Source: Parasporobacterium sp. | Lineage (GTDB): Bacteria; Bacillota; Clostridia; Lachnospirales; Lachnospiraceae | Direction: 5' to 3' | NCBI GenBank assembly: GCA_017510065.1 | Contig: JAFWOB010000207.1 | Span: 1 to 46,886, forward strand | Length of the DNA: 46,886 nucleotides | Part shown: positions 7,144-14,464 of the stretch, in pieces | Layout: each line of letters opens with the position of its first letter | Numbering within the stretch: position 1 is the first letter of the stretch | Translations under genes and position numbers: made by a program | The notes under the pieces: model-generated | Told to the model about the DNA's origin: nothing | The model's database searches: none | What the model saw: only the letters and a program-made list of their open reading frames with translations

Positions 7144-8259
7144 ATGGGATACAAGATCTTCACACTGAGCCCCGGCTCAACATCTACGAAACTTGCCGTA
7201 TTTGACGGTGAGGAAAGACTCTTTAAGGCCAATGTGCAGCACGATGTTGCCAAACTAAAAACATTTGCCAGAGTTTCCGACCAGCTTCCCTACAGGGTGG
7301 AAACCATCCTGGAAGAGCTGAAGAAAAACAACATCAAGATCGAAGATATGGATGCATTTGCAGCCTATTCCGGCGGTCTCGAGTCCACCACCACCGGTAT
7401 CTTCCCGGTCAATGCCAAGATCCTGGAGGACTGCTCCTCCGGCAGACTGATGGAGCATCCGGCCATCTTAGGTGCCCAGATCATCGGCAGATTTGCAGCT
7501 GATACAGACAAACCGGCTTATCTGGTGAATCCGCCCGATGCGGACGAGTTCGATGATGTTTCCAGGATTTCCGGTATGAAGGGCATCCACAGGGAAAGCC
7601 ACATCCACGTCCTGAATCAGAAGGAAGTCGCCATCCGCGCTGCAAAACAGCTGGGCAAGAACTACAATGACTGCAATCTCATCGTCTGCCACGTCGGCGG
7701 CGGACTTTCCATCGCAGCCCACAAGCACGGCAAGATCGTGGACGGCAACGACGTGCTGAACGGCGACGGCCCCATCTCCCCGAACCGTACCGGTTATGTC
7801 CCGGTCCTTCCTATCGTGAAGATGTGCTACTCCGGCAAATACACCCTGGATGAGATGAAAGCAAAAGTCTCCAAGACCGGCGGTCTGTTAGGCCTTGTAG
7901 GAACAGACAACATGCTGGAGATCAAGGACCGCATCAAGAACGGCGATCAGTGGGCAGAACTGGTTTACCGGGCATTCGCCTACAACCTGGCCAAGTACAT
8001 CGGCTCCTACGCCTGTGTGCTGGAAGGCAAGGTTGACGCCATCGTCATGACCGGCGGCGTTTCCAACGATGTCGATTTCATCGCCAATGTCAAGAAATAT
8101 GCCGGCTGGATCGGTGAGTTCATCGTCCTCGCAGGCGATTTCGAGATGGAAGCCCTTGCAAGCGGCGCCATCCGTGCCTTGAACGGCGAAGAAGAGCTTC
8201 TGGAGTACACCGGTGTTCCGGTCTGGACACATTTCGACTTCGAACCGGCAGACGAGTAA
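7144..8259 (+). CDS. buk: butyrate kinase
   Basis: A 371-residue acyl kinase of the acetokinase/ASKHA superfamily. The phosphate-1 motif LSPGSTSTKLAVF (about 8-20) and HVGGGLSIAAH (about 187-197) are those of butyrate rather than acetate kinases, and the length fits. It makes ATP and butyrate (or isobutyrate/isovalerate in branched-chain kinases) from the acyl phosphate. GGAGGG lies upstream of the ATG. No phosphotransbutyrylase gene is in the window, although ptb and buk are usually adjacent. With the VorB-type complex nearby, a role in branched-chain fatty-acid formation is attractive but inferred. A strong terminator follows. Confidence 0.93.
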   Translation: MGYKIFTLSPGSTSTKLAVFDGEERLFKANVQHDVAKLKTFARVSDQLPYRVETILEELKKNNIKIEDMDAFAAYSGGLESTTTGIFPVNAKILEDCSSGRLMEHPAILGAQIIGRFAADTDKPAYLVNPPDADEFDDVSRISGMKGIHRESHIHVLNQKEVAIRAAKQLGKNYNDCNLIVCHVGGGLSIAAHKHGKIVDGNDVLNGDGPISPNRTGYVPVLPIVKMCYSGKYTLDEMKAKVSKTGGLLGLVGTDNMLEIKDRIKNGDQWAELVYRAFAYNLAKYIGSYACVLEGKVDAIVMTGGVSNDVDFIANVKKYAGWIGEFIVLAGDFEMEALASGAIRALNGEEELLEYTGVPVWTHFDFEPADE

Positions 8260-8289
8260 TTTCTTCTGCAAACTATATGGTTACAGCAG

Positions 8290-8322
8290 CCGGGCGGATC
8301 TTCGGATCCGCCCGGTTTTTTT
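8290..8322 (+). terminator. intrinsic terminator of butyrate kinase
   Basis: An 11-bp perfect stem (8290-8300 with 8305-8315), TTCG tetraloop and a run of seven T (8316-8322), 31 bp past the stop codon. Confidence 0.93.
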
Positions 8323-8466
8323 GTCACGCTTGCTGCCTGGTTCGTGTTTCTTCTGCACCTTGCATATCTTAAGTGTCTGCGCTATAGTATTCATGCACAT
8401 CAATCGATACATGATCCAATGGATCATTCTTTATTAATCCTGCCCGTTCGATGGCACAGTAGTTTT

Positions 8467-8707
8467 CATGTAAATCAGGAGGTTTTTTAGTTTTACATGA
8501 AGATTTGAAGCGGTTTTTCATGTAGATTTTTCTTTTTTGTTTTTTTACATGAAAATTTCTTTGTTTTTTTCATGTATTTTTTCGGAACTTGTTTTTTTAC
8601 ATGAAAATCAACCCGATTTTTTCATGTATTTTTACATTTCTTTTATTTTTACATGATTTTTACCCGAAATATATCATGTATTTTTTTAAAAACCTTTTTT
8701 CTACATG
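8467..8707. repeat. array 1: ten alternating CATGTA/TACATG sites, exact 27/25-bp spacing
   Basis: Sites start at 8467, 8494, 8519, 8546, 8571, 8598, 8623, 8650, 8675 and 8702, alternately CATGTA and TACATG. Intervals are 27, 25, 27, 25, 27, 25, 27, 25, 27. Each unit is 52 bp: site, 21-bp T-rich spacer, inverted site, 19-bp spacer. Flanking T4-6 and A3-4 let several pairs form stems of about 10 bp with a 21-nt U-rich loop. The gene-free stretch 8260-8763 holds only the buk terminator and this array. The last site is 56 bp before the ATG of the nuclease-like gene. It is not CRISPR: the repeats are six bases long, orientations alternate, and there are no cas genes. Confidence 0.9.
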
Positions 8708-8763
8708 ACTCACGACAAATCACTTAAAAAATGAAATTCATTCAAACAAGAACAGGAGGACAT

Positions 8764-9564
8764 ATGGCACAGGAGATAACATCAAAACTGATATCAGATA
8801 TGAAAACATGGAGTAAAGAGATGGATGCTATTGCAATGCGATTGAAAAATGCTCCGGAGGGATCGCTCAATATAAGCTATCAAAATAATCAGCCCATCTA
8901 TTACCATTTGACAAAGACAGGCGGCATGACACAAAGAACCTACATCCGGAAGAAGGACCTGGATCTGATCCGGAAGCTGGCACAGAAAAAATACGACCGT
9001 GCGCTCCGCCGGGTTCTTCTGAAACAGATCCGCGCCATTGACAGATTTCTGAAAGACTATGATCCCCCGGCGATCCGGGACATCTGCAAAAGAATGCCCG
9101 ATGACCTGCGGCAGATGATACGGACGCCATTTTGGGATGACGACACTTATGTCAGGCAATGGCTTTCTGTAACGTACCCTGCCGCCCCATTCAAGGAAGG
9201 AGCTCCCGAATACTATACCGCCCGGGGCGAGCGGGTCCGCTCCAAGACGGAAAAGATCATTGCCGATACACTCTATTATGCAGGGATCCCATACCGCTAC
9301 GAATATCCTCTGCAGTTGAAAGACGGAAGGATCTTCCGGCCGGATTTTATCATTCTCAACAAACGCACAAGGAAAGAATATATCCTGGAGCATTTCGGAA
9401 TGATGGACGATCCCGATTACTGCAGCAGCGCCATTGAGAAACTCTCCATCTATATGCAGAACGGCATTTTCCCCGGAGACCAGCTGGTACTGACCTTTGA
9501 AAGCAGCAGCCATCCGTTCTCCACAAACGATCTGTCAGGGCTGATCCCGCATTATTTTATGTAA
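8764..9564 (+). CDS. PD-(D/E)XK nuclease-fold protein of unknown function
   Basis: A 266-residue protein. The N-terminal half is basic and helical, with a KKYDRALRRVLLKQIRAIDRFLKDY segment spanning about 75-99. The C-terminal part has the order of a restriction-endonuclease-like core: RSKTEKIIADTL (Glu163), YRYEYPL (Glu180), FRPDFIIL (Asp194), then EYILEHFGMMDD (Glu209, His210) in the position of the (D/E)xK motif, with His for the usual Lys. It resembles a conserved hypothetical family I recall from gut Firmicutes; this could not be verified. The frame opens at 8731, but the ATG at 8764 has AGGAGGA at ideal distance. Array 1 ends just upstream. It converges with, and overlaps by 8 bp, the next small gene. 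Confidence 0.7.
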   Translation: MAQEITSKLISDMKTWSKEMDAIAMRLKNAPEGSLNISYQNNQPIYYHLTKTGGMTQRTYIRKKDLDLIRKLAQKKYDRALRRVLLKQIRAIDRFLKDYDPPAIRDICKRMPDDLRQMIRTPFWDDDTYVRQWLSVTYPAAPFKEGAPEYYTARGERVRSKTEKIIADTLYYAGIPYRYEYPLQLKDGRIFRPDFIILNKRTRKEYILEHFGMMDDPDYCSSAIEKLSIYMQNGIFPGDQLVLTFESSSHPFSTNDLSGLIPHYFM

Positions 9565-9787
9565 ACTGCGAAGAGCCTGCGCACAAACAGAAAACAGCAG
9601 GTCCTTCGGTCTCGAATTTCCTGCTGTTTCGTAGGTCTCTTTGTTTCAGTTTGTTTCGGTCGTACCCTTTTCCGTTTGGCTGCGTCCTCGTGGCCGGATT
9701 CAGTCCGTTCCAGGTACTGCGCTGCATGTCGTGAAATTTTTTCTGTTCCTTTTTGCTCTTCTTGTTGAGCGGCACATATCTGTCCAT
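9557..9787 (-). CDS. small basic conserved-type protein
   Basis: A 76-residue, very basic protein starting MDRYVPLNKKSKKEQK and continuing with SWNGLNPATRTQP and a Lys/Arg-rich tail. The ATG at 9787 has AAGGAG seven bases upstream, better than the start twelve codons earlier. It resembles short orphan proteins in clostridial genomes that I recall but cannot name. No membrane segment or known domain is visible. The last codons run through an 8-bp hairpin (about 9589-9626) followed on this strand by T-rich sequence, so its own terminator may lie within its coding end. Convergent 8-bp overlap with the nuclease-like gene. Confidence 0.6.
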   Translation of the reverse strand: MDRYVPLNKKSKKEQKKFHDMQRSTWNGLNPATRTQPNGKGYDRNKLKQRDLRNSRKFETEGPAVFCLCAGSSQFT

Positions 9788-9876
9788 TGGTCTTCTCCTT
9801 TCTGCTTTGAAATGTTTATGCAAATGATATTCCAGGCCTGCCGGACTGTCAATATCCTCGCCCTGTCACAAAGGTC

Positions 9877-10101
9877 TCAGCAGATCAGCATGGCACTTCC
9901 TGTTTTAAACAGCAGCAGTCCCAGCGGGATCAGCAGGATCGTGCAGCAGCAGACAACTCCTATCGCCCACATGACCAGCACGATCGGCAGCTTCAGGACC
10001 CAGAAGCAGGCTGTCAGCACAGCGCCTGTAATACTGAATGCCAGACCGAAAACAGCTCCTAATAAAAGAACAACGCCGATAATAATTAACATTGTGATCA
10101 T
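9877..10101 (-). CDS. small two-helix membrane protein
   Basis: A 74-residue, almost wholly hydrophobic protein with two probable transmembrane helices (about 3-28 and 36-66) and four cysteines, three of them consecutive (CCC at about 51-53). GGGGG lies nine bases before the ATG. No family recognised. Monocistronic by appearance; an AT-rich possible promoter lies upstream at about 10130-10140. The coding call rests on frame, start signal and a plausible membrane topology. Confidence 0.5.
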   Translation of the reverse strand: MITMLIIIGVVLLLGAVFGLAFSITGAVLTACFWVLKLPIVLVMWAIGVVCCCTILLIPLGLLLFKTGSAMLIC

Positions 10102-10221
10102 AGGTTTGTACCCCCTTTTTTCTTTCTGAGGGTATTATAATGCCGGACTGTCCCTGGAAAAAGGAGCAGTCCAGCCAATAAGCATGATGTATTATTCTGT
10201 TTTGGACAATTAACGCACCGG

Positions 10222-11034
10222 CTATCCGACGTATTCCACCCGGACATTCATATCCAGGTAAGTATCGCATCCATAAAGGTCTCCCCGGCTTGAATACTGC
10301 CACATATCAAATCCGTACTCCCTTCCGGGGGTGTCATTGTACTGCGCATACCAGATCTCGTAATCTGTCAGCCACGCCAGTTCCAGGTTCCGGCGGATCC
10401 AGTCGTTGGAAGCATAAACGCCGGCCCTCAGGCCATTTGCCTCGATCGTATCGCAGAATGCTTCCGCATTCAGGGTAAAGCTTCCTGTAGCCACCGGTTC
10501 CGTCCGGGCTTCGCCATAACCGGCTTCCTCCGTGTCAAAATAAACCGGAAGGCTGATATCATAACCGGCGATATGGGAAAGCACAAACTGGGCCTCTTCT
10601 ACAGCCTCATCTTCATCGATCGCCTGAGAAAAGAAATAGACCCCGATATCCAGACCGGCAGCCGAAGCGCCGTCCATATATTCGTAAAATCTGTCATCCA
10701 GGACGATCTCCCCGTTCTCATATCCCCGGAATCCGACACGGATAATGGCAAATTCCACGCCCTGCTCTTTCAGGGCAAACCAGTCAATGTCTCCGTTCCA
10801 TTTGGAAACGTCGACGCCGACCCGGGAAATAAACCCGTCTTCCTCATACCGGACGAAACTTCCGTCCCAGCTCCAGGATTCTTCCCGGAGATGATTGGAG
10901 ATATCGATCGCGCCGGGAGCGGCAATGCTCTCGGGATCACCTGCATACCGTTCTGCGTAGATCGTACCCGAACACAGAACAGCAGCGATCACAGCCAGGA
11001 TGATCAGCCCTGTTAACCAATGCGCTTTTGTCAC
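10222..11034 (-). CDS. membrane-anchored glycoside hydrolase family 25 muramidase
   Basis: A 270-residue lysozyme-type protein. Residues about 7-27 form one hydrophobic helix acting as signal anchor, with the rest outside the membrane. The GH25 domain starts at GVDVSKWNGDIDW with catalytic-type Asp75 and includes YFDTEE (166-170, the DxE motif of the family) and the C-terminal MWQYSS. It is expected to cleave the beta-1,4 bond between N-acetylmuramic acid and N-acetylglucosamine. The start is GTG with AAAGGAG seven bases upstream. It follows the phosphohexomutase gene by 21 bp and may be the last gene of cca-pgm-GH25. No cell-wall binding repeats are present. Confidence 0.88.
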   Translation of the reverse strand: MTKAHWLTGLIILAVIAAVLCSGTIYAERYAGDPESIAAPGAIDISNHLREESWSWDGSFVRYEEDGFISRVGVDVSKWNGDIDWFALKEQGVEFAIIRVGFRGYENGEIVLDDRFYEYMDGASAAGLDIGVYFFSQAIDEDEAVEEAQFVLSHIAGYDISLPVYFDTEEAGYGEARTEPVATGSFTLNAEAFCDTIEANGLRAGVYASNDWIRRNLELAWLTDYEIWYAQYNDTPGREYGFDMWQYSSRGDLYGCDTYLDMNVRVEYVG

Positions 11035-11055
11035 GGATGCTCCTTTTTGGGTACT

Positions 11056-12744
11056 TTAGCCGACCAAAAAGGTGCGGATCTCATCAACCATTTTCTGTGC
11101 ATTTTCCGGGCTGTCGGCGCGGACACCGATATAATACTTGATCTTCGGTTCCGTTCCGGAAGGTCTTACGCATACCCAGCCATTCTCCAGCGTATAGTAA
11201 AGGGCATTGGTCTTCGCAAATCCGGTCTCTTCCGGTTTGGTGAAATCCCTGAACTTCACAACCGGATACTCTGCGATCTTCTCGTAAGGCTCATTGCGGA
11301 GTTTGTCCATGATGCCGGCAATCTCCTTGAGTCCTTCCTGTCCCGCTCTGGTAATGGAAATGGTCTCCTCCTGTACAAATCCGTAACGTTTGTACATATC
11401 CTGGGCTACATCCCATAAGGACATGCCTTTGGATTTGTAGAAAATGCAGGCTTCACTCATGGACAGTGCAGCGCCGCAGGCGTCTTTGTCTCTTGCATAA
11501 GGACCTGCCAGATAACCGCAGCTCTCTTCAAAGCCGAAAATAAAGGTGCCCTTTCCTGTCTGCTCGGACTCCAGGATCTTTCTTCCGATCCACTTGAATC
11601 CTGTCAGAACTTCTTTCAGTTCTGCGCCGTAGGCAGCCGCCACCTGATCCGCCAGCTGGCTGGAAACGATGGATCTGACCACATAGCTGTCCGGAGCAAG
11701 ACGGCCGGATTCTTTCAGGCTTCTTAATTCATATTCACAGAGCATGCAGCCGATCAGGTTGCCGGTCAGGTTGCGGAAGTTTCCTTCATGGTCCTTGACC
11801 ATAACGCCCATACGGTCGGAGTCGGGATCGGTTCCGATCACAAGATCCGCATCGACCTTAACAGCCAGTTCATGAGCAAGCTTTAGAGCTTCCTTGACTT
11901 CCGGATTGGGATAAGCCACCGTCGGGAAAGCACCGTCCGGTTCTTCCTGTTCCTTAACGACATGGACATCGGTAAATCCGGCTTTCTTCAGAAGCTTCGG
12001 AACGATCTTGATGCCGGCGCCATGGAGCGGCGTGTAAACGATACGTACTTCCGAACCTCTTTCCTTAACCAGTTCCTTTTCTCTGACGGTCTCATAGACA
12101 GCGTCCATAAAGGCGTTGTCCACTTCTTCTCCGATCTGAACATACAGGCCCTTGTCGATGGCTTCCTGCTTGGGCATCAGCTTCGGGGAAAGCATATCTT
12201 CCACTTTATTGACACAGTCCATGATCTGCTGGTCAAAGGGCTCCGATACCTGGGCGCCGTCTTCCCAGTAAACCTTGTAGCCGTTGTATTCTGCCGGGTT
12301 ATGGCTTGCCGTCACATTGATGCCGGCGATACATTTCAGATACCGGATGGCAAAGCTCAGTTCCGGTGTCGGACGAAGGCTGTCAAATACATAGGCCTTG
12401 ATGCCGTTGGCATTCAGGACGGAAGCGCTGATATCAGCGAATTCCGGTGACATATGTCTGGAATCGTAAGCAATCGCGACAGCGTTGGCTGCATAACCTG
12501 CATTTTCCCTGCTGTTGATGTAGTCAGCCAGTCCCTGTGTTGCTTTGGCGACAGTATATATATTCATACGGTTTGTTCCGGCGCCAAGGATACCCCTGAG
12601 TCCTGCGGTACCGAACTCCAGCTCCCGGTAAAACCTCTCTTCAATCTCTTTCTCATCCCCGCTGATCGCTTCCAGTTCTTTTCTGATTCCTTCATCCAGC
12701 CCCGGATTGTTCAGCCAGCTTTCATAAATTGTTTTTGCACTCAT
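11056..12744 (-). CDS. phosphoglucomutase/phosphomannomutase
   Basis: A 562-residue alpha-D-phosphohexomutase. The phosphoserine loop TASHNPAEYNGYK is near residue 145, the magnesium loop GTDPDSDRMG near 305, the sugar-binding loop FGFEESCGYL near 405, and the phosphate-binding RPSGTEPKIKYY near the C-terminus. Length fits the PgcA/phosphoglucomutase type found in Bacillus. It interconverts glucose-1-phosphate and glucose-6-phosphate for cell-wall and glycogen precursors. GGAGGTGG precedes the ATG. The start overlaps the end of cca by 23 bp, an overlap that indicates one transcript. Confidence 0.92.
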   Translation of the reverse strand: MSAKTIYESWLNNPGLDEGIRKELEAISGDEKEIEERFYRELEFGTAGLRGILGAGTNRMNIYTVAKATQGLADYINSRENAGYAANAVAIAYDSRHMSPEFADISASVLNANGIKAYVFDSLRPTPELSFAIRYLKCIAGINVTASHNPAEYNGYKVYWEDGAQVSEPFDQQIMDCVNKVEDMLSPKLMPKQEAIDKGLYVQIGEEVDNAFMDAVYETVREKELVKERGSEVRIVYTPLHGAGIKIVPKLLKKAGFTDVHVVKEQEEPDGAFPTVAYPNPEVKEALKLAHELAVKVDADLVIGTDPDSDRMGVMVKDHEGNFRNLTGNLIGCMLCEYELRSLKESGRLAPDSYVVRSIVSSQLADQVAAAYGAELKEVLTGFKWIGRKILESEQTGKGTFIFGFEESCGYLAGPYARDKDACGAALSMSEACIFYKSKGMSLWDVAQDMYKRYGFVQEETISITRAGQEGLKEIAGIMDKLRNEPYEKIAEYPVVKFRDFTKPEETGFAKTNALYYTLENGWVCVRPSGTEPKIKYYIGVRADSPENAQKMVDEIRTFLVG

Positions 12745-14050
12745 ACTCCACCTCCGATAAAAACTTTGAATTACAAAGCACCTCTTTCCTGTTTAGTGTA
12801 GGAGATTGAATAACTTTCTGCAATATATTTTCAAGAAAATCTCCTATTTTCTTTCCGGGTGTGACCCCGGCTGCGATCAGGTCATTTCCGGTGACTGCCA
12901 GATGCGACAGCAGGAACGGCTCTTTCGTTTCCAGAATATCCTCCGCCGTCTTCCGGACAAGGTCCAGCAGCTCCGCAGACGCCCTCCCGGATACGGAAAT
13001 ATCTCTTTCTGTGCCGGAGGAAATCCTTGCTTCCTTCAGCTCCAGCACGGAAAAGAAGGTCTCTTCCCCCATGCGGTTCAGCTGCTGTTTGATCAGGATC
13101 CGGTCCTGTGCAAGCTCCGTATCCTGATATCTGAGGATCTGCACCACCGCCTGTCTGGTCTGGTTATCGTATTTCAGTCCCCGGAACGCCCGGTCCGCTT
13201 CTTCCGGCGTCAGGCTGCCGAAAAACGCTGCCATCAGGAGCCTTCGGCCGCGCTCTCCATCTTTTCCCTGCCTCCGAGCCTCTTTTCGTCTTTCGAAAAG
13301 GTCCAGAAGCAGCGGATCGTTGGCCGGATCAAAACATTTTTCCGCCTGCTCCTTTATAATGTAAGGGGCCATGTTAAGCTGCGCATACCGGTTGACCTGG
13401 CAAGGATGATCGGACAGCAGAGTCTTCTCCCACTCCACCCGGATCCGTTCCATGCTGATATCCGCCAGCTTGTCCGCATAGCACTGCGCCATCCGGGCGG
13501 TTTCCGGCTCGATCTCAAATCCCAGCTGCGCGGAAAAACGGACTGCCCGCATGATCCGCAAGGCATCTTCCTCAAACCGCTTTGCCGGAACCCCGACGCA
13601 GCGGATGATCCGGTTCTCCAGATCCGAGAGCCCGTCAAACCGGTCGATGAGACCGTTTTCATCCCAGGCAAATGCATTGATCGTAAAATCTCTGCGCTTC
13701 AGATCCTCATCCAGGGAGCGGGTAAAGGTCACACTGGACGGATGACGGCTGTCCATATATGGGCCGTCGATCCGGTAAGTCGTCACTTCATAGCCGGCGC
13801 CTTCCAGGATCACCATTACGGTTCCGTGCTGGATGCCGGTGTCCACGGTATTGCGAAACAGTTTCTTCACCTCCTGCGGAAGCGCGGAGGTCGTGATGTC
13901 CCAGTCTTCCGGAACCCGTCCCAGCAGGGCATCCCGAACACAGCCGCCTACGATATAGGCCTCGTAGCCGCTGGATTTGAGCACCTCCAGGATCTTAGAT
14001 ACCGGGTCCGGGACCATTAGCTTTAATTCAAGGATCTTACTGCTTTGCAT
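12722..14050 (-). CDS. cca: CCA tRNA nucleotidyltransferase, class II
   Basis: A 442-residue class II nucleotidyltransferase. GGCVRDALLGR and the catalytic DWDITTSA (DxD) lie at about 37-58, RRDFTINA follows near 118, and EEDALRIMRAVRFSAQLGF near 160 is the neck/body signature that selects C and A. It adds or repairs the 3'-CCA of tRNAs. The ribosome site (AGAAG) is weak but no better start is nearby. The gene is preceded by a 414-bp gene-free region that contains repeat array A and the proS terminator. Class II enzymes with either full CCA or A-only/poly(A) activity look alike, so exact activity is inferred. Confidence 0.9.
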   Translation of the reverse strand: MQSSKILELKLMVPDPVSKILEVLKSSGYEAYIVGGCVRDALLGRVPEDWDITTSALPQEVKKLFRNTVDTGIQHGTVMVILEGAGYEVTTYRIDGPYMDSRHPSSVTFTRSLDEDLKRRDFTINAFAWDENGLIDRFDGLSDLENRIIRCVGVPAKRFEEDALRIMRAVRFSAQLGFEIEPETARMAQCYADKLADISMERIRVEWEKTLLSDHPCQVNRYAQLNMAPYIIKEQAEKCFDPANDPLLLDLFERRKEARRQGKDGERGRRLLMAAFFGSLTPEEADRAFRGLKYDNQTRQAVVQILRYQDTELAQDRILIKQQLNRMGEETFFSVLELKEARISSGTERDISVSGRASAELLDLVRKTAEDILETKEPFLLSHLAVTGNDLIAAGVTPGKKIGDFLENILQKVIQSPTLNRKEVLCNSKFLSEVEYECKNNL

Positions 14051-14158
14051 GGTTCTTCTGCCTTTTTTACGATTCAGATACTTAACTATTGTAGTTTACC
14101 ATAAAATGCAGGAAACATCCTACTACAAAATGTTTTGGTATGCGCTGCAGCGGCACGA

Positions 14159-14340
14159 TGTATTGAAATCGAGGCTGTGCATGATTTTTCGAAAAAATGT
14201 GTAACAAAACAGACGCTATGCATGATTTTCAAAAATGCCGTGCAGCAAAATCGAGGGTATGCATGATTTTGACCCCTTTTCAGGAGCAGAAATCATGCAT
14301 ACCCTCGGATATTTTACAAAAAATCATGCACAGCTTCACA
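14159..14340. repeat. repeat family 2, array A: three direct and two inverted copies
   Basis: Direct copies share TGCATGATTTT starting at 14178, 14219 and 14260, exactly 41 bp apart. Two inverted copies (ATCATGCA at 14292 and 14323, 31 bp apart) face them. The innermost direct and inverted copies form a perfect 18-bp inverted repeat (14252-14269 with 14290-14307) around a 20-bp centre. Within copies, AAAATC and GATTTT can also pair locally. The region between cca and proS (14051-14464) holds nothing else except the proS terminator. Related to arrays at 24.8 and 45.2 kb. Confidence 0.85.
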
Positions 14341-14415
14341 TTTGATGCAGGTTCTCTTTCCCGGGATTTCAGACCCCCCCTTATTCACAGCATTTTCCAA
14401 AAACCCCAAAAGCTG

Positions 14416-14447
14416 TGCAAAAAAGGAGCTGCCGCAGCAGCTCCTTT
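14416..14447 (-). terminator. intrinsic terminator of proS
   Basis: An 11-bp perfect stem (14422-14432 with 14437-14447), 4-nt loop, then on the minus strand a run of six or more T (14416-14421), 18 bp past the proS stop. Confidence 0.9.
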
Positions 14448-14464
14448 CACAACACATTTTCTTT

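Noticed and set aside
8408-8413. An eleventh TACATG site of array 1
   Set aside because: It lies 59 bp before the first site, where the pattern predicts position 8442, so it is out of phase and probably chance.
8467-8707. CRISPR array
   Set aside because: Repeats are only 6 bp, alternate in orientation, spacers are low-complexity T-rich and of two lengths, and no cas gene is present.
12806-14020. 404-codon plus-strand frame opposite cca
   Set aside because: No motif, no ribosome site, and fully antisense to an intact CCA-adding enzyme.
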